From: JACPRL01 sp035573715
GTDB taxonomy: Bacteria > Acidobacteriota > Terriglobia > Acidiferrales > 2-02-FULL-67-57
Length of the DNA stretch: 64,000 nt
Assembly: GCA_035573715.1 (NCBI GenBank)
Contig: DATLZZ010000007.1
Span: forward strand, 62,001-126,000
Direction: 5' to 3'
The first letter of the stretch is position 1. Each line of letters begins with the position of its first letter. The notes beneath the pieces were generated by a model. It saw only the letters and a program-made list of their open reading frames with translations. It did not search any database and had not been told where the DNA came from. The translations under genes were made by a program, and so were the position numbers. Below, piece after piece: positions 28,368 to 36,165 of this stretch.

Positions 28368-30974
28368 ATGGCGGATGCGACGGAAAAAGTAACACCGGGA
28401 GGACCCGAGCAGCCGGTTTTTGTGCCGGTGGACATCGAGGAGGAGATGCGGCGCTCCTACCTCGACTACGCCATGAGCGTCATCATCGGCCGGGCGCTGC
28501 CCGACATCCGCGACGGCCTCAAACCCGTGCATCGGCGCATCCTCTACGCCATGCACGAAATGAACCTGGTGCCGGGCCGCAAGCACTCGAAGTGTGCCGG
28601 CGTGGTCGGCGAGGTGCTGAAGAAATTCCACCCCCACGGCGACGCGCCCGTCTACGAAGCCCTGGTGCGCATGGCGCAGGATTTCAACATGCGCTACCCG
28701 CTCATTGACGGCCAGGGCAACTTCGGCTCGGTGGACGGCGACCCGCCCGCCGCCTACCGCTACACCGAGTGTCGTCTGGCGCCCATCGCCATGGAGCTGC
28801 TGGCCGACATTGATAAGGAGACCGTCGACTTCCTGCCCAACTTCGACGAGCAGACCAAAGAGCCGGTGGTGCTGCCGGCCAGGTTCCCGAACCTGCTGGT
28901 CAACGGCGCCGCTGGCATCGCCGTCGGCATGGCCACCAACATCCCGCCCCACAACCTGACCGAAGTGCTGGATGCCACGGCGCTGCTCATCCGCAAACCC
29001 AACGCCACACTCAAGGAAGTGATGCAGTACGTCCCCGGGCCCGATTTTCCCACCGGCGGCTTCATCTTCGGCAAGGAAGGCATCGAGGCGGCCTACAAGA
29101 CCGGCCGGGGCAGCTTCCACGTGCGCGCCAAGGCGGCGGTAGAGGAGGCGGCGCGCGACAAGCAGAACATCGTCATCACCGAGATTCCCTACCAGGTCAA
29201 CAAGGCCAAACTCATCGAGCGCATCGCCGAGCTGGTGAATGAGAAGAAGATCGAAGGCATTGCCGACATCCGCGACGAGTCCGACCGCGAGGGCATGCGC
29301 GTGGTGCTGGAGCTGAAGCGCGGCGAGCAGCCCGAAATCATCTTGAACAATCTCTACAAGCACACCCAGATGCAGGTGAGCTTCGGGATGATCATGCTGG
29401 CCATCGTCAACGGCCAGCCGCGCGAGCTGGGGCTCATCGAAGCGCTGCAGCTCTTCATCAACCACCGCGTGGAGGTGGTGCGGCGGCGCACCCAGTTCGA
29501 GCTCACCAAAGCGCGCCAGCGCGAGCACATCCTGCTCGGCTTCAAGAAAGCGCTCGACGTGCTGGACGCCATCATCAAGCTCATCCGCGGCTCCAAGTCG
29601 CCCGCCGAAGCCAAGGCCGGCTTGATGGAGCGCTGGGACTTCTCCGATGTGCAGGCGCAAGCCATCCTCGACCTGCAACTCCACCGCCTGACGCAGCTCG
29701 AGCGGCAGAAGATTCTCGACGAATTGAAGGCCATCCAGGCCCGCATCAAGGAGCTGGAGGAAATCCTCGCCTCCGACACCCGGCTGCGCGAAGTCATCAC
29801 CGCTGAGCTGCGCGAAGTGCAGAAGCAGTTCGGGGATGAGCGCCGAACGCAGATTGTCGGCCAGGTGGAAGAAATCAAAGTCGAAGACCTGGTTCCGGAC
29901 GAGGAAGTCATCGTCACCGTCACCCACGCCGGCTATCTCAAGCGCACGCCGGTTGAGGCCTACCATCACCAGCGGCGCGGCGGCAAAGGGCGGTTCGCGC
30001 TCAAGGCGCGCGAAGACGACTTCGTCGCCGACCTCTACATCGCCACCACCCACGGCTATTTGCTGGTGTTCACGCAGACGGGCAAGGTCTACTGGCTGCG
30101 GGTGTGGGACATCCCCGAAGCGGGCTGGGCCTCTCGCGGCAAAGCCATAACGCAACTGCTGACGCTGCCCAAGGAGGAGCGCGTGCAGGCGTTTTTGGCA
30201 GTGCGCTCGCTGGAAGAGGCCAACCGCTACGTGTTCTTCGTCACCCGCAACGGCACGGTGAAAAAGACCGAGCTCAGCCAGTTCTCGAACCCGCGCTCCA
30301 CCGGCATCTACGCGATCACACTGGAGCCGGGCGACGAGCTGGTCGACGCGAAGCTCACCGACGGCCGCCACTGCATTTTTCTCGCCAGCCATAACGGCAT
30401 GGCGATTGTCTTCCGTGAGTCCGACGTGCGCCCCATGGGCCGCCAGGCGGTCGGCGTGCGCGGCATGAAGCTCGAAGAAGGAAAGAAGAAGGGCAAGCCG
30501 GCCGACTACATCGTCGGCATGGCCGTCATCGCGCCTGACTGGGAGGCGTTGAAGAAGGCCATCAAGAAGGAGCCGGCCCCGCTGGAAGAAATCGCCGACG
30601 ACGTTCTCAAGAAGTCGCTGCCCGACACCATTCTCACCGTCACCGAGCTCGGCTACGGCAAGCGCACCGAGATGAGCGAGTACCGCTTGCAGTCGCGCGG
30701 CGGCCGCGGCGTCATCAACATCAAGGTCACCGAGAAGAACGGCCCGGTGGCGGCAGTGGCGCGCGTGGGCAAGGACGCCGACGCCATGATCGTGACCCAG
30801 CACGGAAAGCTCATCCGCGTGCACACGCGCCAGATTCGCGCCATGGGCCGCTCGGCCCAGGGCGTGCGGCTTCTGAAGTGCGAAGAGGGCGACCGGGTCG
30901 CCGCGTGCGCTGCGGTCCTCGAGGGCGAAGAGGCCGAAGCCGCCGTCGACGCGCAGCAACCGTCCACTCAATAG
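28368..30974 (+). CDS. gyrA: DNA gyrase subunit A
   Basis: The 868-residue GyrA has the winged-helix breakage domain with the catalytic tyrosine in AAYRYTECRLAP (about residue 131). The tower and coiled coil follow, then a C-terminal beta-pinwheel. The GyrA box QRRGGKG is near residue 535, which marks a true gyrase rather than ParC. In the quinolone region HPHGDAPVYE, Ala93 and Glu97 replace the usual Ser83 and Asp87 (E. coli numbering). A Lys/Glu-rich insertion of about 30 residues (about 703-757) splits two pinwheel blades. It is co-transcribed with gyrB. Confidence 0.97.
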   Translation: MADATEKVTPGGPEQPVFVPVDIEEEMRRSYLDYAMSVIIGRALPDIRDGLKPVHRRILYAMHEMNLVPGRKHSKCAGVVGEVLKKFHPHGDAPVYEALVRMAQDFNMRYPLIDGQGNFGSVDGDPPAAYRYTECRLAPIAMELLADIDKETVDFLPNFDEQTKEPVVLPARFPNLLVNGAAGIAVGMATNIPPHNLTEVLDATALLIRKPNATLKEVMQYVPGPDFPTGGFIFGKEGIEAAYKTGRGSFHVRAKAAVEEAARDKQNIVITEIPYQVNKAKLIERIAELVNEKKIEGIADIRDESDREGMRVVLELKRGEQPEIILNNLYKHTQMQVSFGMIMLAIVNGQPRELGLIEALQLFINHRVEVVRRRTQFELTKARQREHILLGFKKALDVLDAIIKLIRGSKSPAEAKAGLMERWDFSDVQAQAILDLQLHRLTQLERQKILDELKAIQARIKELEEILASDTRLREVITAELREVQKQFGDERRTQIVGQVEEIKVEDLVPDEEVIVTVTHAGYLKRTPVEAYHHQRRGGKGRFALKAREDDFVADLYIATTHGYLLVFTQTGKVYWLRVWDIPEAGWASRGKAITQLLTLPKEERVQAFLAVRSLEEANRYVFFVTRNGTVKKTELSQFSNPRSTGIYAITLEPGDELVDAKLTDGRHCIFLASHNGMAIVFRESDVRPMGRQAVGVRGMKLEEGKKKGKPADYIVGMAVIAPDWEALKKAIKKEPAPLEEIADDVLKKSLPDTILTVTELGYGKRTEMSEYRLQSRGGRGVINIKVTEKNGPVAAVARVGKDADAMIVTQHGKLIRVHTRQIRAMGRSAQGVRLLKCEEGDRVAACAAVLEGEEAEAAVDAQQPSTQ

Positions 30975-31029
30975 GCCGTGAAGTCACAAGGATGCCCGGG
31001 TTCTTCGTGCGTTTGTGTCTTTGTGGCAC
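30972..31029 (+). repeat. 'ttcgtgcgtttgtgtctttg' tract behind gyrA
   Basis: The gyrA stop TAG opens a stretch taggccgtgaagtcacaagg, and ttcttcgtgcgtttgtgtct plus ttgtggcac follows 10 bases later. The two halves are imperfect reverse complements, as in the clearer element at 32962. Confidence 0.5.
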
Positions 31030-31043
31030 AATAACCCTTCACC

Positions 31044-31880
31044 ATGAGCACCACGCCCGCCATCGACACGCTTCGTCAAAAGGAGGAATCGTTGCGCCGG
31101 CAATTGCGCGAATTGCCGTCGCTGATCGTGGCGCTGAGCGGGGGGACGGATTCGACGTATCTCGCCTGGGTGGCGGCGCAAGCGCTGGGCGTGCGTGCGC
31201 TGGCGGTCACTGCGGTGAGTGCGTCGCTGCCCGAGAGCGAGCGCCGCGGCGTCGCGGAGTTCGTCCGCCGGCACAGCATTCGCCACCGGTTCATCGAGAC
31301 CGAGGAGCTTGCGAACCCGCTCTACGTCGTCAACAGCCCGGACCGCTGCTACCATTGCAAGGATGAGTTGTTTACGAAGCTCGATGCGCTAGCGCAGGAG
31401 CTCGGCGTTGCTGCTGTCGCCTACGGCGTCAACCTCGACGACCTCGGCGACTTCCGCCCCGGCCAGCAGGCGGCCCGCGAGCACCGCGTGCTCACACCGT
31501 TGCTCGATGTCGGGCTGAGTAAGGCAGAGATCCGCGAGCTTTCGCGCCGCGCGGAGCTGGAAACCTGGGATAAGCCGGCGGCGGCGTGCCTGGCCTCGCG
31601 CATCGCCCATGGAATTGCCGTAACCGAAGACAACTTGAAGAAAGTTGAACGCGCCGAAGACGCCCTGCGTGCCCTCGGCTTCCGCCAGCTCCGCGTGCGC
31701 TACCACGGAGAAGACTTGGTGCGCATTGAGGTTGCGACTGAAGAGCTGCCGCGCGCGCTTACGCCGGAGATGGCGGCGAAGATTCGCGAGGCGCTGGAGC
31801 CGCTCGGCTTCAAGTTCATCACCCTCGACCTCGAAGGTTACCGCCAAGGCTCCCTCAACCCGGTGTCCAGTGATCGGTGA
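31044..31880 (+). CDS. larE: ATP-dependent sacrificial sulfur transferase LarE-like
   Basis: The 278-residue PP-loop protein has the ATP-binding SGGTDS motif (about 33-38) and the conserved CYHCK-type segment DRCYHCKDEL. It also has the LarE hallmark PAAACLASRI, whose Cys is the sulfur donor in LarE proteins that use a single sacrificial cysteine. LarE makes the pincer cofactor NPN of nickel-dependent lactate racemase and relatives. No larA, larB or larC is in the window, so partners must be elsewhere or the role differs. There is no good ribosome site. The last codons (VSSDR-stop) coincide with a repeat tract. Confidence 0.88.
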   Translation: MSTTPAIDTLRQKEESLRRQLRELPSLIVALSGGTDSTYLAWVAAQALGVRALAVTAVSASLPESERRGVAEFVRRHSIRHRFIETEELANPLYVVNSPDRCYHCKDELFTKLDALAQELGVAAVAYGVNLDDLGDFRPGQQAAREHRVLTPLLDVGLSKAEIRELSRRAELETWDKPAAACLASRIAHGIAVTEDNLKKVERAEDALRALGFRQLRVRYHGEDLVRIEVATEELPRALTPEMAAKIREALEPLGFKFITLDLEGYRQGSLNPVSSDR

Positions 31881-31950
31881 TCGGCGACCCGTGACCATCG
31901 TGCCCGGTCCTTCACTGAACAACGGTCACCGGCCACCGGTCACCACTCGC
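31862..31950 (+). repeat. 'cagtgatcggtgatcggcga' and 'ggtcaccggccaccggtcac' tract
   Basis: Short repeated units span the larE stop and the start region of the next gene. They contain the larE stop TGA and all GTG start candidates of the WD40-like gene. They resemble the tract at dnaN (24911). Confidence 0.5.
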
Positions 31951-32964
31951 TCCACGCGCCGGCGCCTTCTGCTAGCAGCCTGCGCGCTGCTTCTCTCCTC
32001 GCCGGGGGTGTCGGCGCAGGAGCGCGGCGCCACCGTGGTCGAATGGGCGCCGGACGGCAACGTCATCATCGCCGCGCGCGGGCTGCTGGGCCGCTTCTCG
32101 CTCGACTCGCCGCAAGAAGAGTTGCTCGACAAATCCGGCGTCACCTTTGCGCTCAGCCCCGACGGCGCGCGGTTGGCCGTAGCCGGCCGCGACCGGCTCG
32201 AAATCCGGCGCTACAACGACTGGAGTGTGGAAGCGACTTACGGCTTGCCCGAAGGGGAAGGGCCGCGCGAGCTGGTAACTGTGGCGTGGTCGCCCGACGG
32301 CCGGACGCTGGCCGGGGGTTCCCGCACCGGACACCTGTTGCTGTGGGACATGGGGTCGCAGGAGTTGTGGGCCGACCTGGGCATCGAGCCGCCAACGGCG
32401 CTTGTGCACTTGGCATTCTCCGCCGACAGCGTGCGGCTGTTGGCGGCGTTTGACGACGGCCGTGCCATCCTCTGGGACCTGGAGCAGAAGAAGGAAGTCG
32501 GGCGCTACGGCACGTCGCGCTCCGGTCAGGAGTCGTCGAAGGCGGAAACGGAGAGCCTGTTCTCGGCGTTAAGCCCCGACGGACGCCGCGTTCTCGCCAA
32601 CTACTTCCTGCTAGCGCCAGGTGAGCATCGCGACGTGAAGAACCAGGTGGAGGAAGAGTTCGCCGTGCTTGACGACGGAGGCCGGGAGCTGTGGCATCGC
32701 GCCGGTTCCGGGGTCGAGTTCACGCGCGGCGGAGACGGCGTCCTGGCGCTGGTGCCGCCCTTCCGTATCGTGGCGCTCTACCGCGCCGACAACGGAGAAA
32801 ACCTGCGCGTGTTCGAGCCGCCAGAGTTCGTCCGCAGCCTCTACCTGGTGCGGCAAAGCCCCGACGGGACCAAGCTGCTCGGCATCGGGACCGACGAGAC
32901 CTCGAAGCAGGTAATGGTAGTGTGGGACTTCGCCACCGCCCGCGTGCTCAAGACCCGCAGATAG
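31900..32964 (+). CDS. Secreted WD40-like beta-propeller protein
   Basis: The start is uncertain; I used the GTG at 31900, with GTGs at 31870 and 31891 also in frame. A leader RRRLLLAACALLLSSPGVSAQ predicts export. The mature part is a beta-propeller with WD-like repeats: TVVEWAPDGNVI, TVAWSPDGRTLAGGSRTGHLLLWD, LAFSADSVRLLAAFDDGRAILWD and QSPDGTKLLGIG. Such propellers act as binding platforms. No catalytic domain is attached. It may be co-transcribed with larE, which ends inside the preceding tract. The stop TAG is the first triplet of an inverted repeat shared with the converging creatininase gene. Confidence 0.7.
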   Translation: MPGPSLNNGHRPPVTTRSTRRRLLLAACALLLSSPGVSAQERGATVVEWAPDGNVIIAARGLLGRFSLDSPQEELLDKSGVTFALSPDGARLAVAGRDRLEIRRYNDWSVEATYGLPEGEGPRELVTVAWSPDGRTLAGGSRTGHLLLWDMGSQELWADLGIEPPTALVHLAFSADSVRLLAAFDDGRAILWDLEQKKEVGRYGTSRSGQESSKAETESLFSALSPDGRRVLANYFLLAPGEHRDVKNQVEEEFAVLDDGGRELWHRAGSGVEFTRGGDGVLALVPPFRIVALYRADNGENLRVFEPPEFVRSLYLVRQSPDGTKLLGIGTDETSKQVMVVWDFATARVLKTRR

Positions 32965-33033
32965 CCACGAAGGCACAAAGACACAAAGGTCTTAGAAACA
33001 GGATTTCTTTGTGTCTTCGGGTCTTTGTGGCTA
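32962..33033. repeat. Inverted pair of 'tagccacgaaggcacaaagac' arms between convergent genes
   Basis: The left arm (32962-32989, tagccacgaaggcacaaaga..) and right arm (33005-33033, ..gggtctttgtggcta) are imperfect reverse complements around a 15-base loop. The TAG stops of both converging genes are the outermost triplets. It could fold into a long stem and act as a bidirectional terminator. Confidence 0.7.
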
Positions 33034-33864
33034 TTTGAATCCCGCTTTGTCCCACTTGGCGAGGGTGTCTTTAACCCGCGCGCCGACGCAGGCGACCACG
33101 CGTTGGTAGTACTCATCCGCTTTTTTCTGATCGAAGTCGGTCGGCACGCCGGTGTCGGGTTGATAGAGCCCGATGCTCGACGGCGCCGGCGTGGCCGACC
33201 AGGCACCGGGCGCCGGGTTCGGCGTCGCGGTGACCTGCGGCAGCAACTCTTTGTGCACCAGCTTGGGATTGATGGCCTGGATGAACGCGGTCTCGTTCTC
33301 GCCGGCGTGCCCGCCGGGGTTGCCGAAAACCTGCTGGGCCGCGTCGGCGCAGGCGCCCCACCAGTTGACGACCAAAGTGTTGACGCCGTGCTCGAGCGCC
33401 ACCTCCTGGGCGACGCGATTCAGCACGTCGGTTTGCGGGCCGCCGTGGCCGTTGAGGATGACGATGTTCTTGAAGCCGTTGCGCCCCAGGCCGACCAGCA
33501 CGGCGCGAATATAAGGCGCGTAGATCTCGGCCGGGATGTGGGTCGCGCCGGGATAAGGGCTCATCGAGCCGGTGACGCCGTAGGGAATGTGGGGCGCGAT
33601 GAGCGCATTGACCTCGGGCGCGATGGCTTCGGCGAGGCGCGCCGGCGCGAGGTTGTCGGCGCCATTGTTGATGACGCCGTGCGGCTCAAGCGTGCCGGTG
33701 GTCAGCAGCACCGTCTTCACCTTCGCCGGGACGGTCTCGCGAAACTCGATCCAGTTCAGCTCATCCATCTTCCGCGAGGAGAGCTCTTGTGCCGAGGCCA
33801 TGGGAATGAGGCAGAGGAAGCATAGGAGGCAGAGGAAGGGTAGAAAAGAGCGCGTTGTGTCCAT
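33031..33864 (-). CDS. Secreted creatininase family amidohydrolase
   Basis: From ATG 33864 (AGGAGAACC directly upstream) the protein is 277 residues. The leader MDTTRSFLPFLCLLCFLCLI ends in PMASAQ. The body has creatininase-family metal motifs: TLEPHG, then a shifted NNGADN, NGHGG and GENET. The family includes creatininase and cyclic imide or formamide hydrolases with a binuclear metal centre. The canonical order of acidic and His ligands is mostly kept, but the TD element following EPHG is altered, so substrate is unclear. The leader-coding DNA (cttcctctgcctcctatgct) is itself repeat-like. Confidence 0.83.
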   Translation of the reverse strand: MDTTRSFLPFLCLLCFLCLIPMASAQELSSRKMDELNWIEFRETVPAKVKTVLLTTGTLEPHGVINNGADNLAPARLAEAIAPEVNALIAPHIPYGVTGSMSPYPGATHIPAEIYAPYIRAVLVGLGRNGFKNIVILNGHGGPQTDVLNRVAQEVALEHGVNTLVVNWWGACADAAQQVFGNPGGHAGENETAFIQAINPKLVHKELLPQVTATPNPAPGAWSATPAPSSIGLYQPDTGVPTDFDQKKADEYYQRVVACVGARVKDTLAKWDKAGFK

Positions 33865-33871
33865 GGTTCTC

Positions 33872-33896
33872 CTATCTGTGTGCATCTGTGGTTTCC
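33872..33896. repeat. 'ctatctgtgtgcatctgtgg' tract
   Basis: The tract lies between creatininase and the 95-aa gene, eight bases upstream of the creatininase ATG. It is the same phrase as at 7121 and 58727. Confidence 0.6.
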
Positions 33897-33901
33897 AATC
33901 C

Positions 33902-34189
33902 CTACGGGAGGATACGACGGATAAGATAAAACATAAACGCAATGCCGGCGAGGATGACGCCGATGAAGACGATGAAGTGCAACACGCTGGGCGGGCGCGC
34001 CGGCAAGCGCACGTCGGCAACCATCTCGGCGGCGAAGGTGACGTTGTCCTCGACATAGGTGCAGTCGATGATGGTGACGTCGGGGACGAGGCGCCCGTCT
34101 TCCAGCAGCGCCTCGACCACTTGCACGCCGCTTTCGGCTCCGGGCATGGCCCGCAGCTTCATCTGAATGGCCAGCGGCAGCTCCTGCAT
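33902..34189 (-). CDS. Small tail-anchored membrane protein, unknown
   Basis: The 95-residue protein has a soluble N-terminal part of about 65 residues and one C-terminal membrane helix (VLHFIVFIGVILAGIAFMFYLI). I do not recognise it. Its ATG shares one base with the stop of the DUF5655 gene (TAATG), so it is translationally coupled as the last member of the HDAC / DUF5655 operon. Confidence 0.65.
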   Translation of the reverse strand: MQELPLAIQMKLRAMPGAESGVQVVEALLEDGRLVPDVTIIDCTYVEDNVTFAAEMVADVRLPARPPSVLHFIVFIGVILAGIAFMFYLIRRILP

Positions 34190-35157
34190 TACTTCCGCTC
34201 CAGGTGCTTCTGGGCGCCGACCTGGTAGGCCTCGGCCAGTAAAGCCCGTAGGCTGGCGTCAATCTGCTGCGGGTGGGTCAACCGGAAGCGGTAGCCGTGG
34301 AGGCCCCCATATGTGAGGCCGGGCTTGAGCAGCGGGTGGCGCGCCGGGCGCGTCAGAAAGAAGCCGCCGGGCAGGGCGCGCTTCTGCGGCGTCACGCTGC
34401 CGAAGCGCATCCGCACCATGAAGGTGATGCGGGTCTTGCTGGAGACGACGCGAATCGGCCCGGCGCGCCTGAGCGCGGCCAGGAGCGCGTCGAACGTTTG
34501 GCGCACGCTTGGGTCGCAGCCCGCGAAGTGCTTGGCCAGCGGCACGCGCACACACGAATGCGCCAGGTTGCGGCTGACGAAGTAGTTCCCGCACTTGGGG
34601 CAGCGCCACAAGGGCCGGCTGGTGTCCACGAATACATGGCGCAGCGGAACGTTGCTCCACTCACCCCTCGACTTCGCTCGGGGTAAAAGCCCTCGTGCAT
34701 TTGCGTCCACTCGGGCTTTTAGATGTTCCCGTCGGCCGACTTTGAAGCCTTCGGCCAGCAGGCGGCGGAAGCTGGCGTCAATCTGCTTGGGCTCAGTCAG
34801 CTTGAAGTAGTGGTAATGAATGCGGGGCGAGAGGGAGATGAGGCGGAAGATTGTCGGGTGAGTGGCCGGCTGCGGAAGAGTAAGACAGCCGTGGAGGCCG
34901 GAGGCTAGGGGCGTCAGCTCAAGGAAGATGGTTTGGACGTGAAACGCGATGCGGGTCTTGGTCGAATCCACGTCGGCGCGGCCGATTTGCTTGAGCGCCG
35001 CCACCACGGTGTCGTAGAGAGCGCGCACCTCGGGCGGCTTGCCGCGGAAGTGCACACTGACCGGCACATTTGACCGGCACTCATGCACCGCATTGCGCGT
35101 GGGTATCCTCCTCCCGCACTTTGGGCAAACCCAGCGCTGTTTCCTCTCTGCGTTCAT
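34189..35157 (-). CDS. Tandem DUF5655-like protein with two zinc-ribbon-like heads
   Basis: The 322-residue protein is an internal duplication. Each half starts with a CPKCG...HxC head (WVCPKCGRRIPTRNAVHEC at 9-27 and WRCPKCGNYFVSRNLAHSC near 184-202). Each then has a DUF5655-like domain with VHFRGKPPEVRALYDTVVAA / KHFAGCDPSVRQTFDALLAA, a STKTRI / SSKTRI motif and an end QIDASFRRLLAEG / QIDASLRALLAEA. DUF5655 has no known activity. The linker at about 146-164 (KARVDANARGLLPRAKSRG) is encoded by hairpin repeats. It overlaps the HDAC-like gene upstream by four bases (ATGA) and the 95-aa gene by one. Confidence 0.78.
   Translation of the reverse strand: MNAERKQRWVCPKCGRRIPTRNAVHECRSNVPVSVHFRGKPPEVRALYDTVVAALKQIGRADVDSTKTRIAFHVQTIFLELTPLASGLHGCLTLPQPATHPTIFRLISLSPRIHYHYFKLTEPKQIDASFRRLLAEGFKVGRREHLKARVDANARGLLPRAKSRGEWSNVPLRHVFVDTSRPLWRCPKCGNYFVSRNLAHSCVRVPLAKHFAGCDPSVRQTFDALLAALRRAGPIRVVSSKTRITFMVRMRFGSVTPQKRALPGGFFLTRPARHPLLKPGLTYGGLHGYRFRLTHPQQIDASLRALLAEAYQVGAQKHLERK
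34664..34720 (-). repeat. Two hairpin repeats inside the DUF5655 linker
   Basis: An imperfect hairpin cccctcgacttcgctcgggg (34664-34683) is followed by a perfect 8-bp stem AAAAGCCC / GGGCTTTT (34685-34692 with 34713-34720). Together they encode the interdomain linker of the protein and keep its frame. Confidence 0.6.
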
Positions 35158-36113
35158 CTGGGTTTACTTGCGGTTGCAAAGCTTTCGCGGGCGGCGAGGA
35201 TGGTGTTGACGTGGATCTGCACGGTGTCTTCGACGCGACGCGCGTAGCCGCCGGCGAAAGTAATGGCAATCGGGATGCCGCGGTCCCTGGCTGCTTGAAT
35301 CACCTTGCGGTCGCGTTCCATGAGCCCCTTGATTGTAAGCGCGAGCCCGCCGAGCTGGTCCTCCAGATACGGATCAGCTCCTGCCAGATACCAGAGTAGG
35401 TCAGGATGTGCACGTTGCTCGGTGCGGAGCGCAGCGTTCTCCGCAAACTTAGCGAAGGATTGCACCAGGGCGTCGTCGAGCAAGCGCAAATACTCATCGT
35501 CGCCCGTGGCGTCGGGGAGGCCGACGTCAATGTCGGAGGGCGGCTTGGGGTAGGGGTAGTTGTTCTCCTGGTGCATGGAGAGGGTGAAGACCGAGGGGTC
35601 GGCGGCAAAAATGGCGGCGGTGCCGTTGCCGTGGTGAACGTCGAGGTCGACGACCATCGCGGTGGCAATCGCACCGCTGGCCTGCAAGCTCCGGATGGCG
35701 ACGGCGACATCGTGGATGGGGCAGAAGCCTTCGCCGTGGTCGGGGTAGGCGTGATGGAAGCCGCCACCGAGGTTGAAGGCGCAACCGTCGGCTAGCGCGC
35801 GCCGCGCCGCCAGCGTTGAGCCACCCGCCGAAAGCCAGAAGGCGCGCTGGGTAGCCGCCGACCAGGGAATCTCGAGCCGCATCAATTCCCAGGGCGCGAG
35901 CTTGCCGGTCTTCAGCTTCCGCACCCACTCTTGGGTGTGGACGCGGAGGATGTCCTCATCGAGCGCGGGCTCGGGGGCAAGGAAGTCGTCCGGCCCGGCC
36001 AGGCCCTCGGCCAGGCACTTTTCGCGAATCCACTTGAACTTCTGCGAAGGAAAGACGTGCGCGCCGAGACTGAGGTCGTAACCGTCGGAGTAGATGAGCT
36101 TGAAAGGAAGCAC
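35154..36113 (-). CDS. Histone deacetylase superfamily (AcuC/HDAC-like) amidohydrolase
   Basis: I used the GTG at 36113, where the family-typical N-terminus LPFKLIYSDGYDLSLG begins; the upstream frame is repeat-like and non-conserved. The 319-residue protein has the zinc deacetylase motifs: GGGFHHAYPDHGEGFCPIHD, VVDLDVHHGNGT, LAGADPYLED and FAGGYA with the catalytic Tyr. These provide the His pair, the Asp-His-Asp zinc site and the transition-state tyrosine. Substrates in bacteria include acetylated proteins and acetylpolyamines. It starts a three-gene overlapping operon with a DUF5655 duplication and a tail-anchored protein. Confidence 0.88.
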   Translation of the reverse strand: MLPFKLIYSDGYDLSLGAHVFPSQKFKWIREKCLAEGLAGPDDFLAPEPALDEDILRVHTQEWVRKLKTGKLAPWELMRLEIPWSAATQRAFWLSAGGSTLAARRALADGCAFNLGGGFHHAYPDHGEGFCPIHDVAVAIRSLQASGAIATAMVVDLDVHHGNGTAAIFAADPSVFTLSMHQENNYPYPKPPSDIDVGLPDATGDDEYLRLLDDALVQSFAKFAENAALRTEQRAHPDLLWYLAGADPYLEDQLGGLALTIKGLMERDRKVIQAARDRGIPIAITFAGGYARRVEDTVQIHVNTILAARESFATASKPR

Positions 36114-36114
36114 G

Positions 36115-36165
36115 CAAAGAATGGTAAGGCGAAAATCGAAATTAGAGAATCGAAAACCGCCAGTG
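36115..36165 (+). repeat. 'gcgaaaatcgaaattagagaatcgaaaac' style tract
   Basis: A-rich tract of the same style as 1604 and 61006, directly upstream of the HDAC-like start. A separate hairpin GGGGTGG / CCACCCC lies further right, near 36267-36290, before purS. Confidence 0.4.

Noticed and set aside
28293..30971. An 892-codon minus-strand open frame opposite gyrA
   Set aside because: It is antisense to gyrA over its full length, with low-complexity Val/Asp/Gly/His content.
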